A stretch of DNA of 64,000 nt from Lobosporangium transversale (Eukaryota; Mortierellomycota; Mortierellomycetes; Mortierellales; Mortierellaceae), in assembly GCF_002105155.1 (NCBI RefSeq), contig NW_019028993.1, positions 124,001 through 188,000 of the forward strand. Direction: 5' to 3'. This document shows, piece by piece, positions 12,584-22,201 of this stretch. The translations under genes were made by a program, and so were the position numbers. The notes under the pieces were generated by a model. The model ran no database searches and had not been told where the DNA came from. It worked only from the letters and a program-made list of their open reading frames with translations. Each line of letters begins with the position of its first letter. The first letter of the stretch is position 1.

Positions 12584-13420
12584 TCAATGCATCCCAGCCC
12601 CAAGGGTTGCGAGGTGGTCCAAAAAACCCCAACTCCACGGGAATATGGAAAAGATAAAGTACAGGAGTATGAATAACAGGATAGCCTCATGTGGGGATAG
12701 TGTGCCCTTCATATCTCTTCTTATGTCCTCTCTGTGGTCCATCCGTGCCGCCCCTCCTCCTCCTCCTCCTTCTCTAGTTTGACTGGAGCCGTCGAGACTG
12801 GGACCACCAGAGCTGGGACCGTCGAGACTGGGACCACCAGAGCTGGGACCGTCGAGACTGGGACCACCAGAGCTGGAACCGTCGGAACTGGAGAACACGC
12901 GCGCTACTTTCAAAGGCTCTCTGCATGACAAGCAATTATATATCAAATGTGGTATATCCGGCCACAGAAATGCTGATTTAAACCCCGTTCGTGTCTCGAT
13001 GCAGGATCTGCATGCATATACATGACATTTCCAGCAAGCTAGTCTTAGTTGTTCTGAATCATCTTTGCATATAAAGCAAGGCGGTACTCCTGTTGGTTGT
13101 AGCATTATATTTGACACGACCGTTCTTATTTTGTCCACTGGATCTGTCAAGTTTACTAGATGGTAATTGTCGCGTTCTAATATAACACACGAGTCGCCAT
13201 TTGCTACTAGATATTGACAAACTTCTGGGCCCAGTTGAGTTGAAACCATGGCAGTTTTAGGGAGAGCTTCACATAACTTCCCAAGCGTTGCGAACATCCT
13301 TAGTGAGTCGATTTTAGTATATCTAACGGAATATCCCAATGCTTTTAAACCGTCATCGATGACCCTAAGATTTTCGTCTTTCGGACTACGTGATTGAGGT
13401 TTGGCTTTTCTTTTTTTCAT
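12584..13420 (-). CDS. Orphan protein with eight-Cys zinc cross-brace
   Basis: Intronless, 278 residues from the ATG encoding MKKRKAK. I do not recognise the family. The N-terminal 100 residues look globular. Eight cysteines at about 115, 118, 129, 132, 137, 140, 163 and 166 follow C-x2-C-x10-C-x2-C-x4-C-x2-C-x22-C-x2-C, the spacing of RING/PHD-like binuclear zinc folds. Then comes a Ser/Gly/Pro/Asp tract built from a 30-bp DNA repeat, a glycine run, and a hydrophobic segment (LLFILLYFIFSIFPW) near the C-terminus that could be a tail anchor. If real, a membrane-anchored RING-like ligase is one guess, but function is unknown. The absence of introns differs from its upstream neighbours. Confidence 0.6.
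   Translation of the reverse strand: MKKRKAKPQSRSPKDENLRVIDDGLKALGYSVRYTKIDSLRMFATLGKLCEALPKTAMVSTQLGPEVCQYLVANGDSCVILERDNYHLVNLTDPVDKIRTVVSNIMLQPTGVPPCFICKDDSEQLRLACWKCHVYACRSCIETRTGFKSAFLWPDIPHLIYNCLSCREPLKVARVFSSSDGSSSGGPSLDGPSSGGPSLDGPSSGGPSLDGSSQTREGGGGGGAARMDHREDIRRDMKGTLSPHEAILLFILLYFIFSIFPWSWGFLDHLATLGAGMH
12791..12880. repeat. 30-bp tandem repeat, three units
   Basis: Three nearly perfect 30-bp copies (start gtcgagactggg) within the orphan gene, with decayed partial copies on both sides. In the minus-strand frame they encode the 10-residue unit GGPSLDGPSS. Confidence 0.95.
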
Positions 13421-14009
13421 CGTCGACAACTAGCGCCTGTCGCGACGCGAGGCTGATGTCCAAAGATGAAGGATAAGGTGGTGTGAGTAGAGATTTTTTT
13501 TTTTTTTTTTTGATAACTAGGACCCACGAGGTCATGTAGGATGTGGCATGAGTAGACTTGGGATGAGATCGTGTGAGTGAATGGAGTATCAGTGAAATGG
13601 GGCCCGTGCTCCTTTCTCTAATTGATCACCTTTCTCTAATTGGCCGCTTCCAATGTTTCTTTTTTTTTAAAAAAAAAAAAAAAAAAAAAAGCTGACTTGT
13701 GCTTGCCATGGATCTGGGGTCCTATGGCTCCGTACGTCCAGAACCTCGAGAATTCAGTACCTTGATCCTGAGGCGCCGTGACTCGATGACTCAACCTGCC
13801 CGCATGCCTGGTTTCGCGCAGTGTCTGTACTGCTCATATCTCTTTGTGGTTCCGTCTGCCCTGCTCGGGGTCCCGCCTGTCCAGAAAATGGCCCATGGGA
13901 ATTCCTGTAAAATAATGAAACACTTACAGAAAATTGAGGGATTACATCTTAAAAAATCTGCTACTGCTGTTCATATTCTACTTGCATTAAGTGCACTCTC
14001 TCTACTGAC
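13421..14009. other. Spacer upstream of a LINE remnant
   Basis: Holds a T-run (13495-13511), an A-run (13668-13690) and an open frame (13699-14070) without recognisable similarity. The last 20 codons of that frame align with LINE ORF2 sequence, so I do not call it a gene. Confidence 0.5.
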
Positions 14010-14500
14010 CTACATCCGCTCGAGCAGTAATGTGAGCGCTATACATGGCATTCTCTCAATGGAAGACTAACAGACAGTCAAGGAAGGGGATCTCGAGACA
14101 ATACACATGTAGAACATCCGATGACTAGCCGCAGACGACTCGATACGCACGTGTCAGCAAAACAAGAGAGCGAAGGAGCCACAACAAGGCCAAGGTCAGA
14201 GCCGGGGTCAGCAAGAGCCACCCAAGTATCGGCAAGAGTCCAAGGCACTGTGGGAGCATGCACCAGACTTCCAAGTGATCGATGGAGGGGGATTGTCATT
14301 CAGTGCACTGCTTCTCCCTATAGAACACCCGACCAAACCTTAAAAGCCTAACTCTAAAATCAGCATCAAACGGCACACATGTAGATTTTATATTTGTTTC
14401 ATCCTTCCACCCTAGTGTTAGTTCAGTTGACGTTAAGAACGCAAATGAACTATTTTACCGCTGACAGAGCTCATATGAATGAACTACATGTGGAGCATCC
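14010..14500 (+). mobile_element. 5'-truncated, diverged copy of the LINE 3' end
   Basis: Aligns by eye with 20850-21430 of the full element: the end of ORF2 (gcgctatacatgg versus gcgatatacgtga; cagacagtcaagg versus cagacagtcaaga; gggagcatgcaccag versus gggaacatgcaccat), then the 3' UTR (catcaaacggcacacatg versus gtcaaacggcacacatg). It lacks the A-rich/C-rich segment found at 21210-21300 of the full copy. Substitutions and indels destroy the reading frame. Same orientation as the full LINE, about 1 kb upstream of it. Confidence 0.85.
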
Positions 14501-14799
14501 GGAAGTTTTTTTTTAAAAAAAGAAAAAAAGAAAATACTGTTCTCAAGAATGGTCAGGCGGTACACTAAGGAGAACATGGCACGGATGCATCAGATAGGCA
14601 AAGACACAGATGCGATGCTGGGGAGAAGTTGGTTAAAGATACTAAAGTCTTTAAAGTCTTTAATTTTGCTCAATGAGATAACGATGTGCAAGTACAAGGA
14701 GTTGTATATTATTATTATAAGATGGTATTGCCCTCGCCTTACCTATTGATGTTTAGCAGAATAAGGAAAGGGAAACAAGGAAGATGGGAAAAAAAAATT

Positions 14800-14873
<74 letters not shown>

Positions 14874-15337
14874 TGGTAACGAGGACCCACGAGGCCGCTC
14901 GCCATCGTGCCAATGTTTTGCTGCTTCGTCTTATTGAGCTATTCTCCTGGGTATATATTACGACTAGTACACCCCTTAACCATGTGTACAATGAATATAT
15001 ATCACATGATGGCGCTTAATTTGATTCTAGATATAAATGGCTGACATTCTGTTAAGTCTTTTCTACCTTCTTAAAGAGTATTTAAGTAGCTTTTCCTTTC
15101 ACTGCAAAAATGACATCTCTCTTCTTATCATCGATGCCATTTTGCAGCATTTGCCAAATTATTCAAAGTACTTATTAGGATCACTATTCGTATCCAAAAT
15201 CTACGAGGCTTTCGCCCAATCTTTGATTTTTATCACTTACCTACTAGTTTCCAGAGATCACTAGTAGACGTACTACGATATCTTCAACAGCTTCTGGCAA
15301 ATCGGAGTCCAGGCCCCAGTTGATATCTGGCCCATAA
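14501..15337. other. Spacer with microsatellite between LINE copies
   Basis: AT-rich, containing the (TTA)n tract at 14801-14873. No supported gene. Small open frames around 15037-15264 have no recognisable similarity. Confidence 0.6.
14801..14873. repeat. (TTA)n microsatellite
   Basis: About 24 uninterrupted tat/tta units. Confidence 0.97.
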
Positions 15338-15405
15338 GGGGATCTAGTTCAAATGGTAGAGCCCGCATTCTTCACAAACTCTAAAATCCCTGCATAGAGT
15401 TCCCC
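15338..15405 (+). other. tRNA-Ala-like sequence at the LINE 5' end
   Basis: The first 25 nt match the 5' half of the tRNA-Ala gene at 21568 with a single C-to-T change (ggggatctagttcaaatgg). The last 7 nt (gttcccc) can pair with the opening ggggatc as an acceptor stem with one mismatch, and ctcta/tagag forms a 5-bp T-like stem. The anticodon arm and T-loop (B box) are not tRNA-like, so it is not a functional tRNA. It may be a target tRNA remnant or a tRNA-like pol III A-box promoter. Confidence 0.6.
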
Positions 15406-15466
15406 TTCCCCTGTACTTTTCCACATTCCTATCAGTACCCCTCTACAAGTTTTTCACATTTCTACA

Positions 15467-17226
15467 ATGACTGCACCCCCAGTGCAGCCAGATCCCGGAA
15501 AGGATCAGGCCCAGCTGGAGATGGTCAGTGCTTCTCAAGATCCCCAGGGTGATTTTGAGATGGATGCAGAGGTTACAACATCTGCACCGATGGATGCAAA
15601 TCCATCCACCCTCCCTCCAGAACAACAAACCTTAAACACGGCACCCAAAAATAGAAATAACAACAACAAAAAGAAAGTTCAAACCCCAGTAACCCCATCC
15701 CCAGTCACAGCACGCGTTCTCTCCTACGCAGATAGGGCAAAGGGTAAGAACCTCCTCAAGGTGGTCTCATTTGACGAGACCCAACATCTCCCGCCAACGG
15801 GCTTCAAGGGGCTAGTGATTGCCTACCCCCTTCCGCGTCTAGACATGCGTATCGCTGTCAAAGTAGCCATCGACAACGCAGTAGACGCGGCTCAAATCTC
15901 AACCTCCAAAGGCAGCATGTGCGCTATCTTCGACGACGAAGAGAAATACGCACATGCCCTCAACACCAAAGTGCCAGTAGGAGATGTTCTCCTATGCCCC
16001 TCCAGGACAGGCTATACGAACAAGCTGGAGGAAAGGATCAGGTCCCCACTATGGGACCACACGCCGACGAGATGGCGCTTCAAACAGCTCTCAACAAGCT
16101 GTACGCACCATACGGGACAGTACGCGACATTGAATATGGAGTTATTCAGCCCGGCTCGTCAACAAAAAATGGTGAAATCAGCTTCACCCTCGCTCTCCAT
16201 GACAGCACTCAACCGGATACGGAGTTGATCAGAGCAGCCTCGCTGTTCGGCCTCAACACCGTCTTCACCTGGGAGACAGCTGGAAAATTCTGCTACAACT
16301 GTGGCAGTCTTACTCACCTGACAGCAGAGTGCAGGACACCACGGACCCTATACCTGGAGGAGATCCGTCCACTATTCACGCCAATCCTAGCTCCTAGGTA
16401 CGGCAAGGAGACAACCCAGGCACCACCAAGGGTAGTAGTCAAGTCTCCAACTACTACCACCACGGCCCCCCCAACCAACAACAACAAAAGGCCACCAACT
16501 TCAACAACGCAGGCGAATACCTCGTCCGCACCAACAACACGCCTAGATCCAGATGGCTATCAAACGCAGGGAAGGAAGAGACGTATGCCGCCCTCCAAAG
16601 CTTCTAGTAACGCCACCGCTACTTCTAGTTCAAAGCCTGAGTCTAACTCTCGCAAGAACAGGAAAAAGCAACGGGCGCAGAAAAAGGCCAAGGAGTCAGG
16701 CAAAAAGCTCGAGAGTAAACAAACGAGCAAGGAAGTAAGCAAAACTGCCCCAGTGGCAGCCAACGCTACATCCGGAAGCTTCACGTTTACTCTCCCAAAA
16801 GAGCCGATGTTCACTTCTTGCAGCGCGGAATCCTCTACGAGCAACCAGCGGCAGAAGGGGCGGCTATTTAACTCACCAGCGAGAAAGATAGCAACCCCTA
16901 GCACTTCTAACGCCAGACCTCTGAGCTCAAAAGGCAAAGAAAAGGCGACCACGAAGGAAGCTGATACTCTACCAAAGGATGAAGATGCCCTTGCGGAGCC
17001 TCTGGTGAAAAGGATCAAGCCAACCCCTCAGACCGAGCCATCCACCTTGGATGTATCGGATTGGGACCCCGCGAGCATGGAAGAGGACCCCTCGACCATG
17101 GCAATCCTCGCAGAACTCGCGAGCAAGGGTGAGGGCCCCTCGGCCCTGGCGGCAGTCGCGGAACTGGATCCCTCTACCCCGGTAGTGGATGATCCTGCAG
17201 AACCGACCGAGGACATGGTCTTGTAG
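15467..17226 (+). pseudogene. LINE ORF1 (CCHC nucleic-acid-binding), frameshifted
   Basis: The frame opened at the ATG (MTAPPVQPDPGKD) runs to 16228, but matching ORF1-like sequence continues in the -1 frame from about 16040 (VPTMGPHADEMALQTAL) to 17226. Joined, it would be about 585 residues. Contents: a Pro/Gln/Asn-rich leader, a globular middle, one zinc knuckle CYNCGSLTHLTAEC (C-x2-C-x4-H-x4-C, around 16291-16335), then a long Lys/Ser/Thr-rich tail with several basic runs. ORF1 proteins bind element RNA and form the RNP. I see no classical slippery heptamer at the switch, so a one-base indel is likelier than programmed frameshifting. A 68-bp gap separates it from the stretch before ORF2. 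Confidence 0.75.
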
Positions 17227-17330
17227 AGACAGAGACAATAAAAAGTCAAGAGATAAAAATTAAATTAAAACCTTAATTTTTTAAGTTTGCCTTTTTGTCA
17301 TTGTCTCATATCAAATCTATTTTATCCTCA

Positions 17331-20300
17331 ATGCTGCAAATATCCCTGGCTACATTTAATTGTGATCGCATCCAAAAACAAGACAAACGTACAAATTTGT
17401 TCCGTTGGCTAAAAACCCGCAAATATGATCTGATAGCTTTACAAGAATTCAACCCAGTACACTCTACAGGGAAGGATGACAGTGATGCTTGGATGATCCA
17501 GTGGGGCAGAGGTGGCTTTTGCTCAGGCAAATGTGCCATCCTTGTCAACAACAAGTCTATTAAAATCTACAATACTACAACCCTCTCACAAGGACGCATT
17601 ATTTTTGCTGATTTCAAAATGGAAGACGAAGAGTACCGCTTTGCGAGCATCTACGTCCCATCCAACCGAGAACAGAGAGCAGAGTTTATTGCAAACTTTC
17701 CCTCCAACGAACTCAAGCACCCACGTTTGATACTAGCTGGTGACTATAATGCTTATCCAAATGACCAAACTGATAGATCTCCTCCTCTTGATCTACTAAC
17801 CCAAAGAAACCAAACCCTGTGGCCATCACTTGAACAAGCCCTGATCCCTCTGAATCTATATGATCCAGTCCCGGAACTAGGCGAGGACGAAACTCCGTTA
17901 GAGAGCCGATTCACTCATGTTCATAAAAACGGAAATAAAGCGATTCTCACACGTATTGACTTTATTCTGATGACCCAACCTCTATTTGATATTTCTAATA
18001 CACCTAGAGCTATGACATGCCCAGCCATTCGAAGCGATCACAAGGTCCTCCATTGTAAGCTGTCAGCGATTGCGCCTTCAACCTCAGGGGAGAAGACCAA
18101 GAGCCTCGACACTCGCTTGCTACGAGACCCAGAGTACGATGCTATCATCCGCAACCTGTGGGCCTCTCTCCTACGCTCACGAGAAGACTCTCCAGAAGAG
18201 CCAACTCACGAGTTCTGGGACAGAGCCAAGGTGGCGATGCTAGCAGAGTCGGTGAAGTATGGTGCAAAAATTAGAAAACAACAAATTCAAAAGAGACACA
18301 CAATAGCCAGAAAAATCAGACAAAATGACGAACGCATACTCGCTGACCCCTACAACACCAGACTGGTCGAAAAACGAGACAGACTCATCGCGGAAAGCGT
18401 AGAGCTTGAATCGATTCAACTGGAAAGGACTGCTACGCTCGCTAGAGTAAAGTGGTTAGAGGAAGGAGAGGTCGCTACGCCATATTTTACAAACATACTC
18501 AACCAAAAGAAAAAGAAAAAACTGATTCCAGCAGCCAGACGACCAGACGGCACCACGGCTACCTCGCAAGAGGATATCCAGGAAGCTGTCAGGACATACT
18601 GGGAAGGTATTTACACATCGCAGGGTTCGGACACGACCGCTCGAACTACACTCTTGGGCGAACTCACTAGGAAATTAGAAGACGTGGATGTAAACATGCT
18701 CGACTCTGATCTAACAGTGACGGAGGTTGAGAATGCAGTGAAACTGAGTGCGAACAGTAAATCACCAGGCGAGGATGGCCTACCCTTTGAATTCTACAAA
18801 GCATTTCTGGACTTGTTTTCTACGATCCTTACGCAGATCTTCAATGAAGCCACAGCGGAGGGATCCCGACTGCCTGCATCCCATGGACGCTCAGTTGTCG
18901 CTCTCTTTCACAAGAAAGGCGATAGGACACTCCCCCAGAACTACAGACCAATCTCGCTGATCAACTGCGACTACAAAATCTTTACCAAAGCACTGACTGA
19001 ACGCATCAACAGGGTGGCTGTCAAACTCTTGGGAGAATGGCAGACTGGATTCGTCAAAGGTCGACAAGGCCATGACAATGTCTTTCAGACACACCTTGCA
19101 ATGAAGCATGTTCACCACCAAACAACCCCCACGCAACGCGCTGAATACGCCAATTATATTGACCAACAGCAACAGTATCCGCCGTCTCGGAGGAGAAAAC
19201 CAGACCTGCCAGCTTATGCGATTCTTAGTCTTGACCAGGAAAAAGCATATGATAGAGTGGAATGGAAGTACCTCAGAGCGGCCCTACAGGCCTTTGGCTT
19301 CGGACCAAGGATACGACGCTGGATCGGGCGCTGCTACCTCAAACCAACTAGTCGGCTTATTGTCAACGGAGAGCTATCACAGCCATTCTCGATCACTCGA
19401 GGCCTAAGACAAGGAGATCCACTAGCACCACTCTTGTTCAACTTTGCTATTGAACCTTTCCTCAACTTTTATGTGCTCAAAGCCCAAGGCATCCCAACAC
19501 CAGATGGTTATGCAATCGCATGCGCTTTCGCAGACGATACAAATCTGATGGTGGCCAAAGGTGACGAAGCCATAGTACAAAGGGCGCTATCTCTTCACGA
19601 GAAGGCATCTGGAGCCAAGGTCAACAAAGACAAGACAGTATTAATCCCACTCAACACCTGGTCACACGACTACATCCGCCTACCAGACTACAGCTGGGAG
19701 GAATACGGAAAGCCATTCAAGCATCTAGGGATCTACATTTCTGCGGAAGGCTATAATATGCCAACCATAGAGACCCAGATCCTAGCAGATCTTCGAAGAG
19801 CGACAGCCACATGGCGACTGCGAGGGCTTTCTCTACAAGGACGGGTGACTATAATCAATACATACCTTCTTTCAAAAATATGGCACTGCGCACCATTCTA
19901 CCCATTTTCTTCTCCTTTTTATACTGCACTAGACAGGATACTAAAAGAGATTCTATGGAGCGGAAGGCGCAGCCGCATCAAACTCGAGGAATTTTTCAAA
20001 CCAAAGTCAGAGGGAGGATGGGGGATGATCCACCCACGGTCTCAGGTGCAGGCGCTGAAAGCAAAGTGGATGGCTAGATGGCTGCTAGAAGAGACCAAGT
20101 GGGCGGACGTGTTTGAAGATTGTGCAGAGTATACTCTACCAGAGAGGATAGCGGAACCGAAACTGATTCAGTGTGCCACTAACCACATCATACTACAACC
20201 GAGCACAGCAGCTCGCTCAGTCACATACAAAGGAGCAGACGCAAGTGTGCACCAAACACTGTATGCATGGTCATTACTACAGCCCACACGGGATGAAACT

Positions 20301-21164
20301 AAAGACTTTGACAGGGAGCGAAAAGAAGCATTGACGCTAGGACTGGCAGACACGACTTTCCTACTGGGAGAGTTTACAGTTCGCAAAGCTCGGCGAGTTA
20401 TCCAACCAATCCTACTAAAACAAAGAAACCAGGCGGACCACCTTCGTGATGCTAATGAGCACACGACAGACAATACGCCATGGGACCTCACAACGGCACA
20501 GGCGAGGACAATGTACACTCGCCTACACCACAAACACCGACGCAACAAGGAAAAAGATCTGCTTTTCCTCCTAGCGCACAAAAGGGTTTTGACCAACAAT
20601 ATCAGACGATTTTGGAATGATAGCAACACACTAGGCTTCTGTCGCCGATGCGACTCTACCCAGCTTGAAGACAATGTGCATGCATTCCATGACTGTTCTG
20701 ATTTGAAAGCCTTTTGGGATACAGTGCACCAAAAACTCACAGCGCTTTATCCTACTACTCGTTTTAGCATAACCGCCAAGGACCGAATCCTCTGCTGGCC
20801 ACGGACAGACATTGAGGAAGAAGCACCTCTGGCGATCCACATCCACTCGGCAGCGGTGTGGGCGATATACGTGACGTTCTGTCAGCTGGGAGACGGACAG
20901 ACAGTCAAGAAAGGAGACCTCGAGACGATATTCATGCAGAACATCCGACGACGAGCCGCTGATGACTGGATACGCGCGTGCCAACGAGACAAGAAATCGA
21001 GGAACAATAACAACCGCCAACAAGCCCAGGGCCAGAACCAGCAAGAGCGAGACAAGCACCGGCAAGAGTTCAAGGCAGAGTGGGAACATGCACCATTTAT
21101 CCAAGTGACCGATGGAGGAGGACCAAAATTTGACGCACTGTTCCACCCTGTGACGCCCGACTAA
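17331..21164 (+). CDS. LINE ORF2: APE endonuclease plus reverse transcriptase
   Basis: 1277 residues from the first ATG (MLQISLATFNC). The APE-type endonuclease spans about residues 1-240 with key motifs visible: ALQEFN (metal-binding Glu), AGDYNAYPN, TRIDFIL and SDHKVLHC (catalytic Asp-His). Reverse transcriptase spans about 490-770: RPISLINCDYKIFTKAL, SLDQEKAYDRVEW, TRGLRQGDPLAPLLF, and the active site AFADDTN near residue 733. A C-terminal zinc-like motif CRRC...HAFHDC sits near 1105. The enzyme nicks target DNA and reverse-transcribes element RNA in place. No stop or frameshift interrupts the frame, so it may be recently active, although ORF1 of this copy is broken. Confidence 0.95.
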   Translation: MLQISLATFNCDRIQKQDKRTNLFRWLKTRKYDLIALQEFNPVHSTGKDDSDAWMIQWGRGGFCSGKCAILVNNKSIKIYNTTTLSQGRIIFADFKMEDEEYRFASIYVPSNREQRAEFIANFPSNELKHPRLILAGDYNAYPNDQTDRSPPLDLLTQRNQTLWPSLEQALIPLNLYDPVPELGEDETPLESRFTHVHKNGNKAILTRIDFILMTQPLFDISNTPRAMTCPAIRSDHKVLHCKLSAIAPSTSGEKTKSLDTRLLRDPEYDAIIRNLWASLLRSREDSPEEPTHEFWDRAKVAMLAESVKYGAKIRKQQIQKRHTIARKIRQNDERILADPYNTRLVEKRDRLIAESVELESIQLERTATLARVKWLEEGEVATPYFTNILNQKKKKKLIPAARRPDGTTATSQEDIQEAVRTYWEGIYTSQGSDTTARTTLLGELTRKLEDVDVNMLDSDLTVTEVENAVKLSANSKSPGEDGLPFEFYKAFLDLFSTILTQIFNEATAEGSRLPASHGRSVVALFHKKGDRTLPQNYRPISLINCDYKIFTKALTERINRVAVKLLGEWQTGFVKGRQGHDNVFQTHLAMKHVHHQTTPTQRAEYANYIDQQQQYPPSRRRKPDLPAYAILSLDQEKAYDRVEWKYLRAALQAFGFGPRIRRWIGRCYLKPTSRLIVNGELSQPFSITRGLRQGDPLAPLLFNFAIEPFLNFYVLKAQGIPTPDGYAIACAFADDTNLMVAKGDEAIVQRALSLHEKASGAKVNKDKTVLIPLNTWSHDYIRLPDYSWEEYGKPFKHLGIYISAEGYNMPTIETQILADLRRATATWRLRGLSLQGRVTIINTYLLSKIWHCAPFYPFSSPFYTALDRILKEILWSGRRSRIKLEEFFKPKSEGGWGMIHPRSQVQALKAKWMARWLLEETKWADVFEDCAEYTLPERIAEPKLIQCATNHIILQPSTAARSVTYKGADASVHQTLYAWSLLQPTRDETKDFDRERKEALTLGLADTTFLLGEFTVRKARRVIQPILLKQRNQADHLRDANEHTTDNTPWDLTTAQARTMYTRLHHKHRRNKEKDLLFLLAHKRVLTNNIRRFWNDSNTLGFCRRCDSTQLEDNVHAFHDCSDLKAFWDTVHQKLTALYPTTRFSITAKDRILCWPRTDIEEEAPLAIHIHSAAVWAIYVTFCQLGDGQTVKKGDLETIFMQNIRRRAADDWIRACQRDKKSRNNNNRQQAQGQNQQERDKHRQEFKAEWEHAPFIQVTDGGGPKFDALFHPVTPD

Positions 21165-21231
21165 AACCTTAAAAGCTTAACCTTAAAAATCGGCAATATA
21201 CCCTAATACACACATACACACATACACACAC

Positions 21232-21262
<31 letters not shown>

Positions 21263-21298
21263 CCCCGAGCTACCCTTCCTTCCGCCCCTGTACATATA

Positions 21299-21372
21299 GC
21301 GTCAAACGGCACACATGCAGCTTATATGCTTGCTTCACCCCTCCAATATTCTAGTGCTAGCTCGTTTGACGC
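21299..21372 (+). repeat. 10-bp inverted repeat in LINE 3' UTR
   Basis: gcgtcaaacg (21299-21308) and cgtttgacgc (21363-21372) are perfect inverses separated by about 54 nt. This could be an RNA stem recognised by the LINE reverse transcriptase. The older copy at 14370-14440 keeps a decayed version. Confidence 0.7.
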
Positions 21373-21510
21373 CAAGGGCGCGAACGGACTATTACCGCTG
21401 AAAGACCCGCGTGAATGAACGACGTGGGGGCCAGCAGGGAGCTCCAATATAGGACAGAAAATAGTGAGATAGCTCTTGAGAGCCCGAAATTCGAATAAAC
21501 CATAAACACA

Positions 21511-21594
21511 CCCACCACAACGAGTGGGGATCTAGCTCAAATGGTAGAACCACCCACCACAACGAGTGGGGATCTAGCTCAAATGGTAGAGCGC
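21511..21594 (+). repeat. 42-bp direct repeat containing tRNA-Ala 5' halves
   Basis: The unit cccaccacaacgagt plus the first 23 nt of tRNA-Ala is present twice, offset by exactly 42 bp. The first copy (tRNA part 21526-21548) is only a half tRNA; the second runs into the complete tRNA gene. It sits precisely at the 3' boundary of the LINE. Confidence 0.9.
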
Positions 21595-21640
21595 TCGCTT
21601 AGCATGCGAGAGGCACTGGGATCGATGCCCAGGTTCTCCA
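21568..21640 (+). tRNA. tRNA-Ala (AGC)
   Basis: 73-nt cloverleaf without intron: acceptor GGGGATC/GTTCTCC (one T-T mismatch and one G-T pair), D arm GCTC/GAGC, anticodon stem CTCGC/GCGAG with loop TTAGCAT (anticodon AGC), T stem CTGGG/CCCAG, discriminator A. A box (tagctcaaatgg) and B box (ggatcgatgcc) are present. A T6 terminator follows 3 nt downstream. CCA is not encoded, as expected in eukaryotes. Confidence 0.93.
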
Positions 21641-22201
21641 AATTTTTTCGCTACGATGAACACCTTTTTTTTCCTTGATGTTTGTATGGAGTATATCCAC
21701 CTTAATTGTTTTTTCTCGGTAAGTGTCTACTTTTTAGAACAAACCAACTGGAATATGTTCAAATATAAAGCCATACAAGGTCAATATAAAATTTTGATCA
21801 TGACATCTAGCTTCAATTGAATGGCTATTGACTAGTTTTTTCTTGTTGAAGTTCGTTAATTATACGTGGGTTTTTACTTGAAGGACTGATTTCGGTCCTC
21901 ATGGTTAGGGTGTAGACGCTTACAAATAATATGGGTGATAGTAGGGAAATGTGAGAATATATCACAAGTGAATGAACTTATGCTGACCCTGACGCACTTC
22001 TTCACCAATCGACAGTCTTTTTCACATATTTAAATACCTTTGCCACCAAGCGACTAGTAACACGTTTATCTTCAAGTTTTACTAATGTTTGAAAACATCG
22101 ACATAGAAGCGGTGCATATGGACAGGGACTTTCACTTTTCCCCTAGTGGAGTGTTGTTTATTTTTCAACTAAAAGTAATGGATAGCAATAGACCCTGACA
22201 C
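21641..22201. other. AT-rich spacer before solo LTR
   Basis: After the tRNA terminator no gene, tandem repeat or recognisable element is seen. Its right edge (gacac) is one arm of an exchanged target-site duplication. Confidence 0.6.

Larger units (their letters stand above)
15338..21525 (+). mobile_element. Near full-length LINE (L1/Tx1-like) retrotransposon
   Basis: About 6.2 kb: tRNA-like 5' end, short 5' UTR, ORF1 with a CCHC knuckle, ORF2 with APE endonuclease and reverse transcriptase, and a 3' UTR with a CA-rich/A-run/C-run block and a 10-bp inverted repeat. Two ORFs, an APE domain and a C-terminal CCHC-like motif place it in the L1 group of non-LTR elements. ORF1 carries a frameshift; ORF2 is open throughout. 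The 5' and 3' limits are approximate because no clean target-site duplication was identified. Confidence 0.85.

Noticed and set aside
12791..12880. Possible CRISPR-like array
   Set aside because: Units are contiguous with no spacers, lie in a coding frame, and the genome is eukaryotic.
13699..14070. 123-codon open frame as a gene
   Set aside because: Its 3' end aligns with decayed LINE ORF2 and the rest has no recognisable feature.
13505..14900. Shared ggacccacgagg near 13520 and 14882
   Set aside because: Only about 12 bp match; insufficient to call a repeat.
15338..15405. Functional tRNA gene
   Set aside because: No anticodon stem, no B box and an abnormal T-loop.
16560..17018. Minus-strand frames opposite LINE ORF1 and ORF2 (also 20168-21146)
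   Set aside because: Shadow frames of the element's coding strand, without domains.
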